Assembly: GCA_029204225.1 (NCBI GenBank)
Contig: CM055115.1
Span: 7,713,710 to 7,777,709, forward strand
Reading direction: 5' to 3'
Origin: Diphasiastrum complanatum
Taxonomy: Eukaryota > Streptophyta > Lycopodiopsida > Lycopodiales > Lycopodiaceae
DNA length: 64,000 nt
Under the pieces are notes generated by a model. It was not told the DNA's origin, did not search any database, and saw only the letters and a list, made by a program, of their open reading frames with translations. Each line of letters opens with the position of its first letter. Position 1 is the first letter of the stretch. The position numbers and the translations under genes are program-made. This document shows, piece by piece, positions 57,395 to 64,000 of the stretch.

Positions 57395-60172
57395 TCCACC
57401 CCACCTTTATAAAATCTGATGTCCTCATCAGATGTCAGGTTAAAGTAAAGGTGTCTCCCAAAAATTAACTATACATTTGAGCTACTTGGCACAGTACTCA
57501 ATTTACTGGCCACTTTTTATTAACATTGAAGCTGGCACGCCACAAGTCGGAGGCTCAGCTCTTTGTACTGAAAAATTACTTAACTTTGAAAATATCACTT
57601 TGTCTGGGAAAAGCGTAGATTAAATTTATATTGCTTTCGTGAAACCCAAGAAGCTTATTAACTGGTGACAAAGGCATTTCTGTGAGATGTTCGCCCCTGT
57701 CGCTGCTGACTTCTGACATTGGAACTCCTTTGAGCTCCCGATTTGTCCTTGATGCACTTTGTGCTGAGCTCCCCCATCTCCAGATTTGATCGATTCCACA
57801 CAGGTATCAGGGCTCCCTAAGCCAAAGGATACTTCATGGTCCACTCCGCGCCTTGTTGCTTCTGCACCTTGATTTCTCTCCTTGTCATTTAAGTGAGTTT
57901 CAGTTCCGAAGGTAGCCATCCCAAATGAAGACCAACTGCTCCATAGAAGATCTCCCTTGAAATTGCTCTTTCCAACTTTTGACTTCCTGCTTGCGTTTGG
58001 TGGGCGTCGTCGCAAATGAAAGTAACCCAAGAAATAGGCCAGCCATCCATCCTTTGCAAACATCGAGTCGTTTCGTTGTCGTTCACGTGCGAGTACTTGA
58101 ACTGCGAATCCGCCCCCATATTCTGTAGTCCTCTTTGTTTGATGGCGTCAGCCTTCAAAAGAAAGGTCCCTTCTCAAGCCATCAGCTCCTTGTATCACAA
58201 GCAATCATGCAAACCTCACCACGAATACATGCAAGCAAGACACTCAGGCAGGTTCACTAACAGGTAACAAAGACAAGGTCCCCCTTTGAGATAGTCCTGC
58301 CAAAGGACCTTTGCCTGGCCGCGCCCATACAGATGGATCACAGAACCAGCCCACAGAGGACACCCCTCCAACTACCCATGCTTTCACCATTAAGCAGGAC
58401 ATTGCCTCGGTCACGCCCCACCACTTTTTGCTCGATAGCCCTTATAGCTAAACGATCGGCAGCTATCCTTGAATATACCACCCCCGCGGACGCACCCGTG
58501 CTTTCACCGTTGAACAGCACATTGCCTCAGTGACGCCCCCACCAAATCTAGTCGATAGCCCTTATAGCTAAACGATCGACCGCATACCACCCCAATCGTG
58601 GACGCACCCGTGCTTTCACCGTTAGGCAGCACATCGCCTCAGTAACGCCCCCACCAAATTTGGTCGATAGCCCTTATAGCTAAACGAACGGTGGCTATCG
58701 CGAATATGTCACCCCGCACCCCACAAGGCACAGACCGTGCCCAATGGCAGCGCATTGTCCTACGTGCAGACGGCGCCAGGCCCGAGCCGCGGAAACTGAC
58801 CGCGCTTACGCCTCAAGGGGAGCACCTTGACTCATCAAGCCCCCGTTTTGCCGACCACCCCCAACGTGGACGCACCCGTGCTTACACCGTGGGCAGCACC
58901 TTGCACAACGATCGTCCCGATGAACCCCAAACAATGGCCATCCCCGTGAGATCCACATAGCTGACGGGCCAGTCGGCTCTGACACCACATGTAGCGCAGG
59001 CATCCCGAAGGGAGCCGGGAGCCACGACTTAGCTTCCCAGCCTTCAACTCTTGCCGTCCAAACCCACTTGACATACAAGCAGCCAGCTCGCCAACAACGA
59101 TCAATCTTAAGCAGCTGGAAGTTCAGAAACCAGCATTGAGATCCAACCTGGCGCCGTGCCAGATCGGGGGTCCCGATGTGGGTGACTCTCCTCCTAGCAA
59201 GTCGCCCGACATACATCAAACTTAACCAACTCGAAGCTTCCTTACAAACGAGTAACATCCATTCCAAGCGAGTGGTTTGACTTACATCAGACTCAACCAA
59301 CCGAAAGCTTCGTCACGAGCGCTGGAAGCCAACCTGGCGCCACGCCAGACTGGACAGCCATAAACAGGTAACTTCCACCCGAGCAAGCCATCCAACTCAG
59401 CCGACAGGTTAGAGCCCGTTCCCCGAGAGCTTAGCCCATTCACGTTCATGCAAGGAACATTCAGAACCACAAGCCGCGACAGATGTGGAGACAACCAGTT
59501 CCTGGACCAAATGGTCCCGACAGCATACCGCTGGCGCCACGGACCGAACGGTCCCGACGGCATACCGCTGGCGTCCCGGGATACGACCCTCGGCTATGTG
59601 CCAAACTAAAAAGTCTTAAGCGGCCTTACAACTGGCGCTTTTACCGAACACTGAAACCCAGAAGGTGATCAGAGTCAGCTTGAGGAAAGTGCCACTTTAT
59701 TGATAAATCTGAGAAGGTTACATTTCGAGTGTGTGACCGACCCTAGTCTCCGGGGCGCTGGCATGCCAAGGCAAGTGCCAGGACAACATTCCAGCAAGGG
59801 AGGCTGAGACTTGGTTGGAGATCGCCCTGAGTCGCAACCCGCACTCCCCTATACTGTTGGTGGGATTCGCCACCTCCCCTCATACCAAGTACTCTACCCA
59901 GGCTGGTAGAGCACGTTTTCTCTCTCTCTCTCTCTCTCTAGAGTTTATTGAGCTTCCTTTAATCATGCCTAGATCGTGTGAGGCGATTGCACATCGATCT
60001 GAGCTCTCTGGACTTCACTAGAACCGATGAAAGATTTTCAGCCATAGGGACTTGGCGCCGGCTGTATTCTGGTCACAGTGGCGCCGGGAGCGACAGGGGT
60101 GTTGCTGGCGCCGGGGACAATGTTGGCGCCGCCGGCGCCGGAAGTAAAGCTTGTAGGCGTAACTTTACAACA
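57395..60172 (-). repeat. Array unit 16
   Basis: 2778 bp: internal region 57395-58989, LTR 58990-60172. Private changes include aggcatttc near 57673, ctcccccatc near 57770 and ggagatcgcc near 59817. Confidence 0.9.
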
Positions 60173-62683
60173 TCCACCCCACCTTTATAAAATCTGATGT
60201 CCTCATCAGATGTCAGGTTAAAGTAAAGGTGTCTCCCAAAAATTAACTATACATTTGAGCTACTTGGCACAGTACTCAATTTACTGGCCACTTTTTATTA
60301 ACATTGAAGCTGGCACGCCACAAGTCGGAGGCTCAGCTCTTTGTACTGAAAAATTACTTAACTTTGAAAATATCACTTTGTCTGGGAAAAGCGTAGATTA
60401 AATTTATATTGCTTTCGTAAAACCCAAGAAGCTTATTAACTGGTGACAAAGGCCTTTCTGTGAGATGTTCGCCCCTGTCGCTGCTGACTTCTGACATTGG
60501 AACTCCTTTGAGCTCCTGATTTGTCCTTGATGCACTTTGTGCTGAGCTCCCCGATCTCCAGATTTGATCGATTCCGCACAGGTATCAGGGCTCCCTAAGC
60601 CAAAGGATACTTCATGGTCCACTCCGCGCCTTGTTGCTTCTGCACCTTGATTTCTCTCCTTGTCATTTAAGTGAGTTTCAGTTCCGAAGGTAGCCATCCC
60701 AAATGAAGACCAACTGCTCCATAGAAGATCTCCCTTGAAATTGCTCTTTCCAACTTTTGACATCCTGCTTGCGTTTGGTGGGCGTCGTCGCAAATGAAAG
60801 TAACCCAAGAAATAGGCCAGCCATCCATCCTTTGCAAACATCGAGTCGTTTCGTTGTCGTTCACGTGCGAGTACTTGAACTGCGAATCCGCCCCCATATT
60901 CTGTAGTCCTCTTTGTTTGATGGCGTCAGCCTTCAAAAGAAAGGTCCCTTCTCAAGCCATCAGCTCCTTGTATCACAAGCAATCATGCAAACCTCACCTC
61001 GAATACATGCAAGCAAGACACTCAGGCAGGTTCACTAACAGGTAACAAAGACAAGGTCCCCCTTTGAGATAGTCCTGCCAAAGGACCTTTGCCTGGCCGC
61101 GCCCATACAGATGGATCACAGAACCAGCCCACAGAGGACACCCCTCCAACTACCCGTGCTTTCACCATTAAGCAGGACATTGCCTCGGTCACGCCCCACC
61201 ACTTTTTGCTCGATAGCCCTTATAGCTAAACGATCGGCAGCTATCCTTGAATATACCACCCCCGCGGACGCACCCGTGCTTTCACCGTTGAACAGCACAT
61301 TGCCTCAGTGACGCCCCCACCAAATCTAGTCGATAGCCCTTATAGCTAAACAATCGACCGCATACCACCCCAATCGTGGACGCACCCGTGCTTTCACCGT
61401 TAGGCAGCACATCGCCTCAGTAACGCCCCCACCAAATTTGGTCGATAGCCCTTATAGCTAAACGAACGGTGGCTATCGCGAATATGTCACCCCGCACCCC
61501 ACAAGGCACAGACCGTGCCCAATGGCAACGCATTGTCCTACGTGCAGACGGCGCCAGGCCCGAGCCGCGAAAACTGACCGCGCTTATGCCTCAAGGGGAG
61601 CACCTTGACTCATCAAGCCCCCGTTTTGCCGACCACCCCCAACGTGGACGCACCCGTGCTTACACCGTGGGCAGCACCTTGCACAACGATCGTCCCGATG
61701 AACCCCAAACAATGGCCATCCCCGTGAGATCCACATAGCTGACGGGCCAGTCGGCTCTGACACCACATGTAGCGCAGGCATCCCGAAGGGAGCCGGGAGC
61801 CACGACTTAGCTTCCCAGCCTTCAACTCTTGCCGTCCAAACCCACTTGACATACAAGCAGCCAGCTCGCCAACAACGATCAATCTTAAGCAGCTGGAAGT
61901 TCAGAAACCAACCTGGCGCCGTGCCAGATCGGGGGTCCCGATGTGGGTGACTCTCCTCCTAGCAAGTCGCCCGACATACATCAAACTTAACCAACTCGAA
62001 GCTTCCTTACAAACGAGTAACATCCATTCCAAGCGAGTGGTTTGACTTACATCAGACTCAACCAACCGAAAGCTTCGTCACGAGCGCTGGAAGCCAACCT
62101 GGCGCCACGCCAGACTGGACAGCCATAAACAGGTAACTTCCACCCGAGCAAGCCATCCAACTCAGCCGACAGGTTAGAGCCCGTTCCCCGAGAGCTTAGC
62201 CCATTCACGTTCATGCAAGGAACATTCAGAACCACAAGCCGCGACAGATGTGGAGACAACCAGTTCCTGGACCAAATGGTCCCGACAGCATACCGCTGGC
62301 GCCACGGACCGAACGGTCCCGACGGCATACCGCTGGCGTCCCGGGATACGACCCTCGGCTATGTGCCAAACTAAAAAGTCTTAAGCGGCCTTACAACTGG
62401 CGCTTTTACCGAACACTGAAACCCAGAAGGTGATCAGAGTCAGCTTGAGGAAAGTGCCACTTTATTGATAAATCTGAGAAGGTTACATTTCGAGTGTGTG
62501 ACCGACCCTAGTCTCCGGGGCGCTTGCATGCCAAGGCAAGTGCCAGGACAACATTCCAGCAAGGGAGGCTGAGACTTGGTTGGAGCTCGCCCTGAGTCGC
62601 AACCCGCACTCCCCTATACTGTTGGTGGGATTCGCCACCTCCCCTCATACCAAGTACTCTACCCAGGCTGGTAGAGCACGTTT

Positions 62684-62714
<31 letters not shown>

Positions 62715-62943
62715 TTTATTGAGCTTCCTTTAATCATGCCTAGATCGTGTGACGCGATTGCACATCGATCTGAGCTCTCTGGACTTCGCTAGAACCGATG
62801 AAAGATTTTCAGCCATAGGGACTTGGCGCCGGCTGTATTCTGGTCACAGTGGCGCCGGGAGCGACAGGGGTGCTGCTGGCGCCGGGGACAATGTTGGCGC
62901 CGCCGGCGCCGGAAGTAAAGCTTGTAGGCGTAACTTTACAACA
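60173..62943 (-). repeat. Array unit 17
   Basis: 2771 bp: internal region 60173-61767, LTR 61768-62943. It has the 13-bp deletion of units 6 and 9 (at about 61910) but keeps gggattcgcc, so the deletion marker is combined with a different LTR half. Confidence 0.9.
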
Positions 62944-64000
62944 TCCACCCCACCTTTATAAAATCTGATGTCCTCATCAGATGTCAGGTTAAAGTAAAGG
63001 TGTCTCCCAAAAATTAACTATACATTTGAGCTACTTGGCACAGTACTCAATTTACTGGCCACTTTTTATTAACATTGAAGCTGGCACGCCACAAGTCGGA
63101 GGCTCAGCTCTTTGTACTGAAAAATTACTTAACTTTGAAAATATCACTTTGTCTGGGAAAAGCGTAGATTAAATTTATATTGCTTTCGTAAAACCCAAGA
63201 ACCTTATTAACTGGTGACAAAGGCCTTTCTGTGAGATGTTCGCCCCTGTCGCTGCTGACTTCTGACATTGGAACTCCTTTGAGCTCCTGATTTGTCCTTG
63301 ATGCACTTTGTGCTGAGCTCCCCGATCTCCAGATTTGATCGATTCCGCACAGGTATCAGGGCTCCCTAAGCCAAAGGATACTTCATGGTCCACTCCGCGC
63401 CTTGTTGCTTCTGCACCTTGATTTCTCTCCTTGTCATTTAAGTGAGTTTCAGTTCCGAAGGTAGCCATCCCAAATGAAGACCAACTGCTCCATAGAAGAT
63501 CTCCCTTGAAATTGCTCTTTCCAACTTTTGACTTCCTGCTTGCGTTTGGTGTGCGTCGTCGCAAATGAAAGTAACCCAAGAAATAGGCCAACCATCCATC
63601 CTTTGCAAACATCGAGTCGTTTCGTTGTCGTTCACGTGCGAGTACTTGAACTGCGAATCCGCCCCCATATTCTGTAGTCCTCTTTGTTTGATGGCGTCAG
63701 CCTTCAAAAGAAAGGTCCCTTCTCAAGCCATCAGCTCCTTGTATCACAAGCAATCATGCAAACCTCACCACGAATACATGCAAGCAAGGACACTCAGGCA
63801 GGTTCACTAACAGGTAACAAAGACAAGGTCCCCCTTTGAGATAGTCCTGCCAAAGGACCTTTGCCTGGCCGCGCCCATACAGATGGATCACAGAACCAGC
63901 CCACAGAGGACACCCCTCCAACTACCCGTGCTTTCACCATTAAGCAGGACATTGCCTCGGTCACGCCCCACCACTTTTTGCTCGATAGCCCTTATAGCTA
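62944..64000 (-). repeat. Partial array unit at the right edge
   Basis: Internal region running off the window, so the array continues. It returns to left-end group markers (agaacctt near 63198, gctcctgat near 63282). Confidence 0.9.

Noticed and set aside
1-64000. rDNA intergenic spacer or 5S/Cassandra-type array
   Set aside because: No 18S, 5.8S, 25S or 5S coding sequence or 5S internal control motif seen in any unit; LTR signals explain the unit better.
1-64000. Claim that this is the centromere
   Set aside because: Array form and nested young copia fit, but sequence alone gives no evidence of CENH3 loading or position.

Overview
This is eukaryotic DNA, most likely from a land plant (inference: a complete Ty1/copia element and initiator-Met-tRNA-type primer sites; nothing bacterial and no host gene is visible). 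Apart from two kinds of inserted retroelement, the whole window is one tandem array of a unit of about 2.78 kb. I see no rRNA, tRNA, 5S or other host gene.

I read the array unit as a small non-autonomous LTR retrotransposon amplified head to tail with shared LTRs (LTR-internal-LTR-internal...). The evidence is a recurring LTR of about 1.18 kb (sense start TGTTGTAAAG, sense end GCGCTACA), preceded by a purine-rich tract and followed after 2 bp by a 13-base primer site differing from the Met-initiator type at one base. The internal part (about 1.59 kb) has four related sub-repeats after the primer site and no recognisable gag or pol. In the main orientation the element's sense strand is the minus strand.

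Layout: 1-39209, fourteen LTRs of the array, minus sense. Two of these LTRs carry the same solo LTR of a second family (920 bp, 5-bp target duplication), at 14922-15841 and 21388-22307, exactly 6466 bp apart. One unit near 34.5 kb has lost 905 bp. 39210-53826 is mostly inverted (plus sense) and contains a 2577-bp tandem duplication that copies an inversion junction. A young, apparently intact Ty1/copia element (43777-50207, identical-looking 655-bp LTRs, one 1317-residue polyprotein) sits inside an inverted unit. 53827-64000 returns to the original orientation after a complex junction and runs off the window, as the array does at the left edge.

The only convincing protein-coding gene is the copia polyprotein (GAG, protease, integrase, reverse transcriptase, RNase H). 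The many short reading frames in the array recur because the array is homogeneous; copies open, fuse or break them by single-base changes. Variant bases divide the array into homogenised neighbourhoods and higher-order blocks, pointing to unequal exchange or gene conversion. A cluster of single-base indels around the inversion junctions means assembly error must be excluded there.
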